Assembly: GCA_963763115.1 (NCBI GenBank)
Contig: CAVXNM010000021.1
Coordinates: 1-64,000, forward strand
Length of the DNA: 64,000 bases
Direction: 5' to 3'
Origin: CAVQCA01 sp963763115
GTDB lineage: Bacteria > Pseudomonadota > Gammaproteobacteria > UBA9214
Position numbers and translations under genes: made by a program. The stretch's first letter is position 1; every line of letters starts with the position of its first letter. The notes under the pieces are model-generated. The model did not search any database, was not told the origin of the DNA, and saw nothing but the letters and a program-made list of their open reading frames with translations. Below are positions 30,335-40,180 of the stretch, piece after piece.

Positions 30335-31282
30335 GTGAACCATACAGACAAGAAAAAGGCAAAACTCTCGGTAATTATACCCATATCTGAACGATATGAC
30401 CCCATTACCAAGCTTTTCCATGAATATAAGCGCGGAGTCGAAGCTGCCGGACTGGAATACGAGATCATCTATGTAATTGATAGTGGGAATACAGATGCAT
30501 TGGGGGAGCTTGCGCAAATACAGAAGACCGAGGAACTTACAATCATTACGCTCGCCAAGTGGTTTGGCGAATCTACCTCATTGAACGCCGCCTTTGGTGA
30601 AGCAACTGGCGATATTTTGCTTACCCTGCCTGCCTATAAACAGGTGGAGGCAAGCGAAATTCCCGGGCTCATCAAGGCCATTGATGACTGTGATATGGTA
30701 ATAGCACGAAGGTGGCCGCGAAGGGATTCTATTCTCAACAAACTGCAGTCCAGTATTTTCAATTTCATGCTACGGTCCTTCTCGGACTTGAGGATTCACG
30801 ATGCGGGTTGTAGCATTCGAGTCTTTAGACGACAGGTCATGGAGGATGTACCGCTTTACGGAGACTTGCACCGTTTCTTCCCTATCATGGCACATCGCCA
30901 TGGCTTCAAGATAGTCGAAGTAGATGTTGAGCAGAGCAAAAGCGATGCCTTTCAGCGCATCTACGCTCCGGGTATATACTTAAGGAGACTCCTTGACCTT
31001 CTGACAGTTTTCTTTCTTATAAAATTCACAAAAAAACCACTGCGTTTTTTTGGCCTTGTCGGTTCATCAATCTTTGGTCTTGGGTTGGTAGCAACCATGT
31101 GGCTTGTCAGTGAGCGTTTGTTTTTTAATGTCGCCCTGGCTGACCGTCCCGCCCTAATTCTAAGCTCATTATTAATTGTACTTGGCATACAGATCATTGC
31201 CATTGGGCTAATTGGAGAAATCATAATTTTTACACACGCAAAAGATCTTAAGGAATACAAGATTGAAAAAATCATAAATTGA
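30335..31282 (+). CDS. Non-canonical GT2-like membrane protein lacking the DXD motif, 315 aa
   Basis: Same layout as the preceding GT2 (catalytic-type domain plus two C-terminal membrane segments), but key acidic residues are replaced. VIDSGNTDAL stands where DDGS is expected, and LLTLPAYKQV where the DXD strand should be. The downstream segments DAGCSIRVFRR, LYGDLHRFFP and GIYLRRLLDLL are well kept. GTG 30335 is preferred because AAGG lies 8 nt upstream; GTG 30326 is an alternative. It may be a partner or regulatory subunit of the upstream enzyme, or use a metal-independent mechanism. A relic of the same subfamily lies at 13652-14097. Confidence 0.75.
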   Translation: MNHTDKKKAKLSVIIPISERYDPITKLFHEYKRGVEAAGLEYEIIYVIDSGNTDALGELAQIQKTEELTIITLAKWFGESTSLNAAFGEATGDILLTLPAYKQVEASEIPGLIKAIDDCDMVIARRWPRRDSILNKLQSSIFNFMLRSFSDLRIHDAGCSIRVFRRQVMEDVPLYGDLHRFFPIMAHRHGFKIVEVDVEQSKSDAFQRIYAPGIYLRRLLDLLTVFFLIKFTKKPLRFFGLVGSSIFGLGLVATMWLVSERLFFNVALADRPALILSSLLIVLGIQIIAIGLIGEIIIFTHAKDLKEYKIEKIIN

Positions 31283-31746
31283 TAGCCGGAATCGTTAGCC
31301 TTTCTGTCCGCTATATATCCAGTAATTCTTGTCAACTTTCTGATTTATCTTCATCGCTATTTGTTACAGCGCCGCGACATCAATGCTCTGTTCCGAGGTA
31401 ATTCAAGAGTTTCACCTCTACAGGTCAATTTGCTACTCGCGCAAAGTTTATGGGATGGTCGTGATTATCTATAGAGACGATTGCTTGCTGCGTATTATTT
31501 ATGTTAAATAACGCTATAAATGATAGAATTTTAATTATGACACTTTTTGCAGCGAGCCTGCGCCGTTTAGGGGTCCTGGGTCGGGTACAGTTGAGTTGTT
31601 AGCGACGCAGGGATTGATTTAGTGTTCAGGATTCCAGTTAATAATATTTTCGGCGCCTCATTTCTGTCTGTGAACTTGAGAGTGCGCTTAGGAACTGACT
31701 GTCAATTGGCGGTCTGTACACCTGTTTCAGGTATGACAATAGATAA
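31283..31746. other. Intergenic region, probable promoter region of the 31.7-39.2 kb operon
   Basis: About 460 bp, A+T-rich, without a supported gene. A promoter for the following glycosyltransferase operon is expected here. Several TATAAT-like hexamers occur around 31510-31530 but I could not single out one with a good -35 partner. Confidence 0.3.
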
Positions 31747-32940
31747 ATGAAAGCATTGGTCATAGCCCCACAACCGTTCTTTTCTCCACGCGGCACTCCA
31801 TTCAGTGTTTATTACCGCACACTTGTCAGTTCAGAAATGGGCGTTGAGATTGATCTGCTGACTTATGGCGAAGGTGTGGATGTTGATATACCCAATGTGC
31901 GGATTATTCGCATCCCCCGCTTCAGGTTTCTCGGTGATGTGAAAGTTGGGCCATCCTACCAGAAGTTGTTCCTTGATTGCTTCATAATCATATGGACAAT
32001 CTTTTTGCTGTTAAGAAATCGATACAAATTTGTACATGCGCATGAAGAGGCTGTTTTCTTTTGTGTTATTCTCAAGCCGATTTTTCGCTTCAAGCTGATT
32101 TATGACATGCATTCTTCGTTACCTCAGCAATTAACAAACTTCCGGTTTACAGAATCGAACCTGATTATAAGGCTTTTCAAAAAACTGGAAGATAAAAGTA
32201 TTCAAGCGGCAGAGGCAGTGATAACCATATGCCCGGATTTATCGGATTATGTAAATGGCGTGATCAGAAACAGGGGAAAGCACCTGTTGATAGAAAACTC
32301 GATCATCGAGCCCGTCAAACTGAAGCATGATATTCAAGCAACGAATGATAAAAGTCAGGATGACGGACGGGACACACGGCCGATAGATATACCGAAGGGG
32401 AGGCGGGTGATTGTGTATGCGGGTACGCTTGAGCCGTACCAGGGCATCGATATACTCATAAGGTCCTTCAAATATGTAATTGATCATGTGCCTGATACAT
32501 GTCTGTTGATTGTCGGTGGGAACAGTGCCCAGGTTGATCTCTACTCCAGACTCGCAAAAGATATGGGTGTGGAAGATCATGTGATCTTTACTGGAAGGGT
32601 AGCCCAGTCACTGGCGAGGCATTATTGCCAACTGGCCTCGGTACAGATTTCTCCACGATCCAGTGGAACCAATACGCCACTGAAGGTCTATGAACAGCTG
32701 GCTAGCGGGGTACCATTGGTGGCGACAGACATTTACTCCCATACCCAGGTATTGAATAGCGATGTTGCTTTCCTGGTGCAGCCTGAACCCGAAGACATGT
32801 CTCGGGGGATTATTGAAGCCATACAGAACAAGGAGCAGGCAAACCAGATTGTTGCCAATGCCAGAAGGTTATATGAGGAAAAATATTCTCGCCCTGTATA
32901 TGAGCGCAAGATGCGGCAGGTCCTGAAACTGGTTGAATAA
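31747..32940 (+). CDS. GT4 glycosyltransferase, module copy 1, 397 aa
   Basis: A GT-B family 4 transferase. The opening ALVIAPQPFFSPRGTPFSVYYR (residues 3-24, slightly abridged family loop PRGTP) is distinctive and is shared with the GT4 at 43467-44648 (APHPFYTNRGTPIAV). VYAGTLEPYQGIDIL near 225 and the donor region GTNTPLKVYEQLASGVP near 307, followed by SHTQV, also match that paralogue. It begins the operon that continues with the PHP-like and GlpD-like genes. The shared order suggests the three proteins act on the same glycan intermediate. Confidence 0.87.
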   Translation: MKALVIAPQPFFSPRGTPFSVYYRTLVSSEMGVEIDLLTYGEGVDVDIPNVRIIRIPRFRFLGDVKVGPSYQKLFLDCFIIIWTIFLLLRNRYKFVHAHEEAVFFCVILKPIFRFKLIYDMHSSLPQQLTNFRFTESNLIIRLFKKLEDKSIQAAEAVITICPDLSDYVNGVIRNRGKHLLIENSIIEPVKLKHDIQATNDKSQDDGRDTRPIDIPKGRRVIVYAGTLEPYQGIDILIRSFKYVIDHVPDTCLLIVGGNSAQVDLYSRLAKDMGVEDHVIFTGRVAQSLARHYCQLASVQISPRSSGTNTPLKVYEQLASGVPLVATDIYSHTQVLNSDVAFLVQPEPEDMSRGIIEAIQNKEQANQIVANARRLYEEKYSRPVYERKMRQVLKLVE

Positions 32941-32994
32941 ACGTTACTCGGTGGTCTGCAGTAGTCCACTATTTGCAGTAGGGAGTGCTATACG

Positions 32995-33833
32995 TTGATA
33001 TTAATTGACACCCATGTTCATATCTACAGCTGCTTCGATTTGAGAGTCTTTTTTGATGCAGCCGTAAGTAATTTCAAAAAAGCCGCATCGGTAATCGGCG
33101 ATGGTCAGGAATTTTCATCTGTTCTGGTTCTCACCGACTGGGCGGGGAAAAGCTGGTTCAGGAAACTCGCAGTTGGTATGGATAGTGACAGGAGTGAGGG
33201 CGTAACAGTTGAAAACTGGGAATGCAGTCCTACCCGCGATAGTAGCGCGTTGTATTTTTCCAATAATAGTGGCGACGGGTTCTACATTATTGCGGGCAGG
33301 AAAATAATTACCGCCGAGAACCTTGAGGTGCTTGCGCTGGCAACTGATAGTCCTGATTTTCCGGATGGACTGGGCCTGATTGAGACAGTTAAATACATTC
33401 AATCGAATGATTCTATCGCCTGTGTACCATGGGCGGTTGGCAAGTGGCTGGGTGAAAGAGGTCAAATTCTCGATGAGTTGATCTCAACCCTGGACCCGCA
33501 AAGTTACTTCCTGTGTGATAACAGTAACAGACCTTTTTCTGGCCCAGGCCGGGCCAGTTCGGCGCGGTGGAGGCAAAGGGTGGCCGGATTCTCTCCGGCA
33601 GTGATCCCCTGCATTTTCCGTCCGAATCAAACAGAGCGGGCAGTTTCGGGTGCTGGATAGAGGGTAAAATTGATAGTGATCAGCCAGCGAAGCAGTTGAA
33701 AACGATACTTGGCGATCATTCGCTGGCTATACACCTATACGGACGACTTGAGACCCCATTCCGGTTCTTTAAGAACCAGATTTCCATGCAACTCCTGAAA
33801 AGGAAATGGCAGCGGGAATTCTACAGTTCCTGA
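32995..33833 (+). pseudogene. PHP/amidohydrolase-like protein, module copy 1, one frameshift
   Basis: An unrecognised family whose N-terminus (IDTHVHIYSCFD) has the HxH metal motif of PHP and amidohydrolase superfamilies. It starts at TTG 32995. The first frame runs to about 33534 (…CDNSNRPF). The remainder reads one frame back (GSDPLHFPSESNR…LETPFRFFKNQI) and ends at 33833. Restoring one T in the T5 run at 33534-33538 joins the parts into a product of about 279 aa that aligns with the protein at 40680-41403. Shared blocks are IxAGRxIxxAE, PWxVGKWLG and DNxxRP. It may be a true mutation or a base-calling error. Confidence 0.65.
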
Positions 33834-33894
33834 GTTGACACTGATCAGACCGTTTCAGGTCGGCCAATATCTCGAATTCTCAAGGAGAACCTAG

Positions 33895-35439
33895 TTGTTA
33901 ACAGTGCCGGTTTCTAAACAACCCATGTCTTCACAACTGATACGAAACCCGCAGCTGGCGAGCAAGCGCGATTTTGACCTGATTGTGGTCGGTGGTGGAG
34001 TTCATGGTGCCATGCTTGCGCTGGAAGCTACGCGCATTGGATTGTCGCCACTACTGCTTGAAAAAGGGGATTTTGGCGGGGCCACGAGTTTTAACAGTCT
34101 CAGGCTGATTCACGGGGGATTCCGTTATCTCCAGAGTCTCGATTATGCACGATTGAAGCGTTCTGCAGCTGAGCGACGCTGGTTTCTGAAGAGCTTCCCG
34201 CATCTGGTAAAGCCTTTGCCCTGTATGGTACCAATTTACGGTAAAGGCCTGCGGCGTAATTCAACCCTGAGCATTGCCCTGCGAATATATGACTACCTGA
34301 CCCGGGATCGAAACCTTGGCTTGCAACCAGGCAATACAATTCCTTCAGGACGGATGGTGTCCACCGATGAAGCAGTACGAATATTTCCGATGGTCGATCG
34401 GCGCGGGCTGCAAGGTGGTGCAATCTGGTACGACGGTTACGTTGAGGATACACAGCGCCTGATTATAGAGGTGCTGCGAATGGCCTGTAGTAATGGTGCA
34501 ACGGTTCTAAATTATACCGAGGCAAAACAGTTGGTTAGTGATGCTGGTAAGGTTGAGGGCGTGTGCGCCTATGATCACCTGGCTGATATGGTATACACCT
34601 TCAGGTCAGATGTCGTAATCAATGCAGCCGGGCCTTGGTCACGGGAACTGGCAAGACGCATGGATCGGGATGAAACATCCCTGTTTCGCAGTATGCTTGC
34701 ATGGAATATCCTGTTTGACCGTGAACCGGTTTCAGACCACGGGGTAGCAGTTATGTCCAGGCGGAGGGGCTCGCATACATTTTTTCTTGTTTCGTGGAAA
34801 AACAGGCTGCTCGCAGGTACCGGCCAGGTACCTTGGTCCGTAGAGTCCAGAAGAGCTGCCCCGACACAGGAACAAATCGTGGATTTTATTGAGGACCTGA
34901 ATCAGGCAATTCCTGGATTGAATTTGAAACCATCTGATATCCTTTATGTTTTGTCTGGTTTGCAATCAGCAACAAAAGCAGGCGGGAAAGATTTCGCGAC
35001 AAAAGACATCATTTTTGACCATTCCTCAAAAGGCGGCGCAAAAGGTTTTTTCAGTGTATCCGGGGTAAAACTGACGACTTCAAGATATACAGCTGAAAAG
35101 ACATTGAGAGGGATTTTTCCGCGTAACATCCCAACAAATAATAGTCAGGACGGGTTTTACGCTGCGACCAGCAGCATATTGCCTGAAAGCTGGAATTACC
35201 CTTGTACATGGAAGCCTGATGATGACACATGGTTAGGCGGATTACGGGTATTAATCAAAGATGAGTCTGTTATCCACCTGGACGATTTGGTTTTCCGCCG
35301 AACCACGCTTTGGGAGAATCCCGTGCGAACAATTGAGCTAGCGCCAAAGATATGCAGGCTTTTTGACTGGGATAAAGACACGGCAAGGCATGAAGTGGAA
35401 AGAATCATGAGCTTGATGGATGAGAAACGTACGAACTGA
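33895..35439 (+). CDS. GlpD-like FAD-dependent oxidoreductase, module copy 1, 514 aa
   Basis: A flavoprotein of the DAO/glycerol-3-phosphate dehydrogenase fold. The FAD dinucleotide loop DLIVVGGGVHGAM lies at residues 28-40, and the GlpD-type signature GGATSFNSLRLIHGGFRYLQ at 61-80. Another FAD-contact strand, VVINAAGPWSREL, lies near 242. TTG 33895 is preferred because AAGGAG lies 9 nt upstream; ATG 33925 is an alternative. True GlpD supports respiration of glycerol-3-phosphate; its place between a glycosyltransferase and an epimerase suggests a different polyol- or sugar-phosphate-like substrate. It is a paralogue of 41400-42770. Confidence 0.82.
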   Translation: MLTVPVSKQPMSSQLIRNPQLASKRDFDLIVVGGGVHGAMLALEATRIGLSPLLLEKGDFGGATSFNSLRLIHGGFRYLQSLDYARLKRSAAERRWFLKSFPHLVKPLPCMVPIYGKGLRRNSTLSIALRIYDYLTRDRNLGLQPGNTIPSGRMVSTDEAVRIFPMVDRRGLQGGAIWYDGYVEDTQRLIIEVLRMACSNGATVLNYTEAKQLVSDAGKVEGVCAYDHLADMVYTFRSDVVINAAGPWSRELARRMDRDETSLFRSMLAWNILFDREPVSDHGVAVMSRRRGSHTFFLVSWKNRLLAGTGQVPWSVESRRAAPTQEQIVDFIEDLNQAIPGLNLKPSDILYVLSGLQSATKAGGKDFATKDIIFDHSSKGGAKGFFSVSGVKLTTSRYTAEKTLRGIFPRNIPTNNSQDGFYAATSSILPESWNYPCTWKPDDDTWLGGLRVLIKDESVIHLDDLVFRRTTLWENPVRTIELAPKICRLFDWDKDTARHEVERIMSLMDEKRTN

Positions 35440-35460
35440 AAATTCTATTAGGACAGACCA

Positions 35461-36444
35461 ATGAAAATACTAGTTACTGGTGGGACCGGATTTACGGGCG
35501 CGATGCTTGTATTACGGCTGCTTGAAATTGGACATACGGTAAGGTCGCTTGATAATCAGCCCGGAATTTTCTATGACACGTTGAAAAAACAAGGAGCTGA
35601 ACTTGTAACAGGCAGCATAACTGACAAAAAAACGGTTATGGATGCAATGACTGGAATGGAATTCGTTTTTCACCTTGCGGCTGCTTTCCGCAAATTAAAT
35701 GTACCGGATAGTTATTATTACGATGTTAATGTCAACGGTACCCGCAATGTATTGGAAGCGGCAGAAGCATGCAATGTAAAAAGAGTGGTTTATTGCAGCA
35801 CTCAAGGTGTGCATGGTCATGTCACACAACCTCCGGGAAACGAAAATTCACCGATTGCCCCAGCCGATTACTATCAGCAAACTAAATATGAAGGCGAAGA
35901 GGTCACCCAGGAATTCATCAAGAAAGGACTGAATTGCATAATACTCAGGCCGACAGCCATATATGGTCCAGGTGATCCGGAACGGTTTTTTATGATCTTT
36001 AAACGGGTCAAGAAAGGCATGTTTCCGATGTTTGGTTCGGGAAAAACATTTTATCACCCTCTTTATATCGACAATCTGGTAGACGCATTTGTCTTGACGC
36101 TGGACTTGGATAAGGGAAAGGGCGGGGTTTACCTGATCGCGGATGAAGAATATGTACCGATCAAAACGCTGGTTGAAAAGGTTGCAGCGGCCATGCAGGC
36201 TAAAGTCAAGATTCCCCACTTTCCCTTTACCCCTATGCTCATTATTGGCCATATAGTGGAAAAACTTTGCAAGCCGTTCGGAATCACACCACCAATTTTC
36301 CCCAGGCGTGTCGACTGGTTTCGTCAGGTACGTGCATTTGATATTACCAAGGCACGCACAGATCTTGGCTATGTACCGAGGGTCGGGCTCGATGAAGGGT
36401 TGAGAAAAACCGCAGAGTGGTATAAGAGCGAAGGATATCTGTAA
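35461..36444 (+). CDS. NAD-dependent epimerase/dehydratase, 327 aa
   Basis: An extended short-chain dehydrogenase of the nucleotide-sugar epimerase / 3-beta-HSD-like group. The NAD loop GGTGFTGAM lies at residues 7-15, the catalytic YxxxK pair in YYQQTKYEGE near 138-147, and a family RPTAIYGPGD segment near 163. It probably alters a nucleotide-sugar or a sugar on lipid carrier for the transferases in this operon. It starts 21 bp after the GlpD-like stop. The exact reaction cannot be assigned. Confidence 0.87.
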   Translation: MKILVTGGTGFTGAMLVLRLLEIGHTVRSLDNQPGIFYDTLKKQGAELVTGSITDKKTVMDAMTGMEFVFHLAAAFRKLNVPDSYYYDVNVNGTRNVLEAAEACNVKRVVYCSTQGVHGHVTQPPGNENSPIAPADYYQQTKYEGEEVTQEFIKKGLNCIILRPTAIYGPGDPERFFMIFKRVKKGMFPMFGSGKTFYHPLYIDNLVDAFVLTLDLDKGKGGVYLIADEEYVPIKTLVEKVAAAMQAKVKIPHFPFTPMLIIGHIVEKLCKPFGITPPIFPRRVDWFRQVRAFDITKARTDLGYVPRVGLDEGLRKTAEWYKSEGYL

Positions 36445-36541
36445 GGTATTACACGATTTATGTCGGGATCCAAGGATGCTGACCTGTTTCGTTAGAACAG
36501 CTTGGAATTTTTAACTAGGCAGTTCACTAAAGGACCCCAGA

Positions 36542-38461
36542 ATGTGCGGTATAGCGGGAATCATTGCAGCTAGTCACCGGGATGTGATTCGTCCAATGAC
36601 CCGGGCAATGGGGCACCGTGGTCCGGATGGTGAGGGCTATTACGAAGATGATGCTATAGCCCTGGGCCATCGCCGGCTTAGCATTATCGATCTGAAGGGT
36701 GGTAAACAGCCTATTCCCAATGAGGAAGGCAACCTGCAGCTCGTCTGCAATGGTGAGATCTACAATAGTCCGGAGTTACGCGAGTCACTAACGACCAAGG
36801 GTCACAGGTTCAGGACTCATTCCGACGTCGAAGTCATACTTCATTTATACGAGGAACATGGCATTGACTGTGTACGTTACCTGCGTGGTATGTTTGCATT
36901 TACCATCTGGGATTCCGGCAAAAAGGAACTGTTTCTCGCACGCGATCACATTGGCCAAAAACCCCTGTTTTACTACCAGGACAGGGGTGTGTTCTTGTTC
37001 GCTTCAGAAGTCAAGGCAATACTTAAATCCGGGCGGGTGAGGCCAGAGGTGGAACTGAATGCACTCTGGCACTATGTCTCGTTACGCTTTATCCCTGATC
37101 AGTATTCGCTCTTTAAAGGTATCAGGAAACTGCCTGCGGCGACTTCACTTATCTATAAAGACGGGGATGTTCGCATATCTCAGTACTGGAGCCCCGATTT
37201 CTATGAAAAGTTGAGTTGCAGCGAGAGCGAAATTGAAGACAGTCTTGATGCCCTGATCAGCGATACCGTAAAGATGCATACACTCAGTGATGTTCGTGTT
37301 GGCGCATTTCTGAGTGGCGGGATCGATTCAAGTACTGTGGCAGCGATAATGGCAGGACAGTCGGACGAACCGATACCCAGTTTCTCAATTGGTGTCAAGG
37401 AGCAAGGATTCAATGAACTGCCCTATGCAAAGATGGTTGTGGAGAAATATGCAATGGAATGGCATGAGCGGGTCGTTCAGGCGGATCTAATTCATCTGAT
37501 ACCGTCGATGATCTACCATATGGATGAGCCATCAGACCCATTTGGAGTTGGAGTATATCTGGTTTCCCAATTGGCCAGTGAATACGTCAAGGTCGCATTG
37601 GGTGGTGATGGTGGCGACGAAAACTTTGCTGGCTATGACCGCTACGCAGGGCAACGAATAGTAGACTACTATTGTCTGCTTCCCCAATGGTTCAGAAAAT
37701 CGGTTATGACAAGGGTAATCAACAGGATGCCCGAATCATTTGGATATAAAAGTATCACCCAGAAGGCATCATGGGTAAACCATATGTCATTCTTCACCAG
37801 CGGTGAACGGTATGCGCAAAGCATGAGCTTTCTGCGATTTACACAGGAAGCCAAGCGGCAGTTATTTACCGATGACGCCAGAGCACAGGTTGATGATTAC
37901 GATTCTTCTGACAAGATCCTGAAATATTTTAACGCAGAAAATGTTGACGACGTAGTTGACAGGATGCTTTATACGGACCTGATGACGCGTATGCCTGATC
38001 ACCTGCTTGCCGTAGTAGATCGCATGTCAATGGCGCATTCGATAGAAAGTAGGCCGCCTTTGATGGATTACAAGCTGGTTGAGTACGCTGCATCAATACC
38101 AGCGCACCTGAAACTGAAAGGCCACACACTGAAATATATACTCAAAAAGGTCGCTGGCAGGTATATACCGGAGGAATTGATTAACAGGGAGAAACAGGGA
38201 TTCTCATTTCCGATTGCAATCTGGATGAGAACAGACCTGAAGAAGTTCCTTAAGGTACTGTTTTCGCAGTCCCGGTTTGTACAGGCGGGTATTTTTAACG
38301 AAGACTACATATTCCGTATTCTGGATGAGCACATATCAGGCAAGTACGATCATAACTACAGACTCTGGATTCTGTTAAATCTTGAATTCTGGTACAGGTT
38401 ATATTTTGATCAGGAATCACTTGAATCGCTGACGGAGTTTACTGACAGGCTCATGGCCTGA
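36542..38461 (+). CDS. asnB: Glutamine-hydrolysing asparagine-synthase-type amidotransferase, 639 aa
   Basis: A two-domain enzyme. The N-terminal glutaminase starts with the catalytic Cys2 (MCGIAGII) and has NGEIYN near 72. The C-terminal ATP-pyrophosphatase domain has the PP-loop SGGIDSST near 257. Family members make asparagine, but copies embedded in polysaccharide clusters, including those linked to exosortase systems, are thought to amidate glycan carboxyls or peptides. AAAGGA lies just upstream of ATG 36542. The symbol follows the family; the physiological acceptor is inferred from context only. Confidence 0.88.
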   Translation: MCGIAGIIAASHRDVIRPMTRAMGHRGPDGEGYYEDDAIALGHRRLSIIDLKGGKQPIPNEEGNLQLVCNGEIYNSPELRESLTTKGHRFRTHSDVEVILHLYEEHGIDCVRYLRGMFAFTIWDSGKKELFLARDHIGQKPLFYYQDRGVFLFASEVKAILKSGRVRPEVELNALWHYVSLRFIPDQYSLFKGIRKLPAATSLIYKDGDVRISQYWSPDFYEKLSCSESEIEDSLDALISDTVKMHTLSDVRVGAFLSGGIDSSTVAAIMAGQSDEPIPSFSIGVKEQGFNELPYAKMVVEKYAMEWHERVVQADLIHLIPSMIYHMDEPSDPFGVGVYLVSQLASEYVKVALGGDGGDENFAGYDRYAGQRIVDYYCLLPQWFRKSVMTRVINRMPESFGYKSITQKASWVNHMSFFTSGERYAQSMSFLRFTQEAKRQLFTDDARAQVDDYDSSDKILKYFNAENVDDVVDRMLYTDLMTRMPDHLLAVVDRMSMAHSIESRPPLMDYKLVEYAASIPAHLKLKGHTLKYILKKVAGRYIPEELINREKQGFSFPIAIWMRTDLKKFLKVLFSQSRFVQAGIFNEDYIFRILDEHISGKYDHNYRLWILLNLEFWYRLYFDQESLESLTEFTDRLMA

Positions 38462-38495
38462 CCTTACTGGAAGCTGCATTTCAGGGATCAGAATC

Positions 38496-39239
38496 GTGGC
38501 AGGGTACAAAAAAAGCCATGCGGCAGTCACAGGAGGCGGATCCCCGCTTCAAAAATATCAGGACGTTATTGTTGGGCACCGGTCCATCCCTGGCATGCTC
38601 TATTTTGAGTGGTGCATGTTTCTGGGCGCCTTTCCCGGCGCCCTCGGGCTCATTCTTAGGAAATTGTTCTGGCCACGCATGTTCGGATCATGTGGCAAAG
38701 GTGTTCAGTTTGGACAGAATATTGTTGTCCGGCATCCGAAGCGCATCCATCTTGGTAACAATGTCGTTATCAGCGAGACCTGTATACTGGATGCAAGAAC
38801 GGAAAACTGTGATCGGGCCCTGACCCTGGGAGATGATGTGATTATGTCGAACAATGTCATGATTTCCTGCAAGGATGGTAGCGTGACAATTGGCGCAAGG
38901 ACGGGTATCGGGGCCCAGACAATTATTCAGTCAACCAACCAGTGCCCTGTTACGATAGGTGATGACGTCATGATTGGACCTCGATGTTATCTCGTTGGCG
39001 GTGGCAACTACAATACAGACCGGCTGGACATACCGATGCGTGAGCAGGGCATAAAGCCTGATACCGGTGTTCGCATAGCATCCGATGTCTGGCTGGGCGC
39101 TAATGTATCCGTGATTGGCGGTGTTGAGATGGGCGCAGGAAGTATCTCGGGTACCGGCGCGGTGGTAAACAGGACGGTACCCGAAAGAGCAATATGTGTG
39201 GGTGTGCCTGCCAGGGTCGTCAGAACACGAGGGGATTAA
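38496..39239 (+). CDS. Hexapeptide-repeat acyltransferase (left-handed beta-helix), 247 aa
   Basis: An O- or N-acyltransferase of the LbH family, expected to acetylate a sugar from acyl-CoA. Imperfect hexapeptide repeats ([LIV]GxxxX) run from about residue 75 to 235, for example VTIGARTGIGAQTII, VTIGDDVMIGPRC and WLGANVSVIGGVEMGAG. The start is GTG 38496 with AGGGA upstream. An N-terminal hydrophobic stretch of about residues 28-58 may attach it to the membrane. It closes the operon; a weak hairpin (GCAGG/CCTGC, 39262-39278) follows without a T-run. Confidence 0.83.
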   Translation: MAGYKKSHAAVTGGGSPLQKYQDVIVGHRSIPGMLYFEWCMFLGAFPGALGLILRKLFWPRMFGSCGKGVQFGQNIVVRHPKRIHLGNNVVISETCILDARTENCDRALTLGDDVIMSNNVMISCKDGSVTIGARTGIGAQTIIQSTNQCPVTIGDDVMIGPRCYLVGGGNYNTDRLDIPMREQGIKPDTGVRIASDVWLGANVSVIGGVEMGAGSISGTGAVVNRTVPERAICVGVPARVVRTRGD

Positions 39240-39445
39240 AAACAGTCAAAATCCGTAACCCGCAGGATTTATGCCTGCTCCAACCCTGGCTTTAAAAGCC
39301 TGAAATGCCCGAGAGCAGCTCCTGAGACAAGGGCCGAGTGAACTCGAGAAGGGGATCAAAACTGATCTCTCACTAGCCAGCCGGTTCGAGCTGCAACTGT
39401 GATCGCTCACGCTATACAGTTTACCGCCCGCACTCCAGAAGTTAT

Positions 39446-39655
39446 CTTCTCGAGGAGAGGTTTCAGTTTCTCTGGTCGTACACCGCGACCTACTGGGCGG
39501 AGCGGTTTCTGGACACACAATGCACCAAGACAATGCACTCGAAGAACGAACCGATGAAGAAGGCGGCCAAGATGCTCAAATGTAACCGGTCACTGTTGTT
39601 GAACTGGTTCCGCGCCAAAGGACAGCTGTTCAGCGCTGTGGTAGAGGGGCTTGCA
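39446..39655 (+). pseudogene. ISL3-family transposase relic (C-terminal region)
   Basis: One + strand frame reads EERFQFLWSYTATYWAERF, then EPMKKAAKMLK and LLLNWFRAKGQL, ending at VVEGLA. This is the region of ISL3-type transposases just before the conserved VEGLNNK box. It is only about 70 residues long, with no upstream core and no downstream end. It is not a copy of the ISL3 element at 10185-11569, so it comes from a different insertion. Confidence 0.7.
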
Positions 39656-40018
39656 TTTCCTTCGGTTTGCCGTTCACCCCTTCTCTTCCTTTCAGGGCGA
39701 AAAGACCGAGCTGGTTGTTCGTATTCAAGGTAACTACCGGGCGTTTTATTGGCTGCTTTGGTTTCGCTTCATCGCTTTGATATAAAAGCCACCATACTTA
39801 TACCATATTCCCCATTCAGGGAAAGATCTTTTGCGGCATCCAACTAAGGAAGAAGAAGAGAATGATTCGGCCGAATGGCCGATCAATCCGGCTTTTGGTG
39901 CAGAAATGATCGGTCAGCCTCGCTCAGGGCGTCCCATCGACAGTATCATTACCTCCCTGCCGTACAAATACAATTTTCCTTACGGAAGAATAGTGGAGGA
40001 TAGAAAGAGCCGTAAAAC

Positions 40019-40180
40019 TCAGGATCGAGGTAACAGCTGCCGCCATAACGCCGAAACGAGGGATGAAAAAATAATGACCAGCTTATCCGTGGAAAACCCT
40101 TTGGCCAGAAAGAACGCCGCTGCTATCACCAAGACAAAGATCAGGCAATTCAGCAGCTCATAAAAGAAAAGCGACCGCAT
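40019..40180 (-). CDS. Doubtful small membrane protein, 53 aa
   Basis: From ATG 40180 on the minus strand the frame gives MRSLFFYELLNCLIFVLVI and then AAFFLAKGFSTDKLVIIF, two hydrophobic segments joined by a short polar turn. AGATAAAG lies upstream as a weak ribosome-binding site. I recognise no family. It lies in otherwise degraded sequence, so it may be a fragment of a larger lost membrane protein or a chance frame. Confidence 0.2.
   Translation of the reverse strand: MRSLFFYELLNCLIFVLVIAAAFFLAKGFSTDKLVIIFSSLVSALWRQLLPRS

Noticed and set aside
33895..35439. Assignment of the flavoprotein as true glycerol-3-phosphate dehydrogenase GlpD
   Set aside because: The signature is present, but no glycerol genes are nearby and the gene is embedded in a glycan operon, so only the family level is supported.
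4987..39239. An exosortase (XrtA/PEP-CTERM) locus, suggested by the Stp1-like GT4 and the AsnB-type amidotransferase
   Set aside because: No exosortase, PEP-CTERM protein, PrsK/PrsR pair or chain-length determinant was found in the window.
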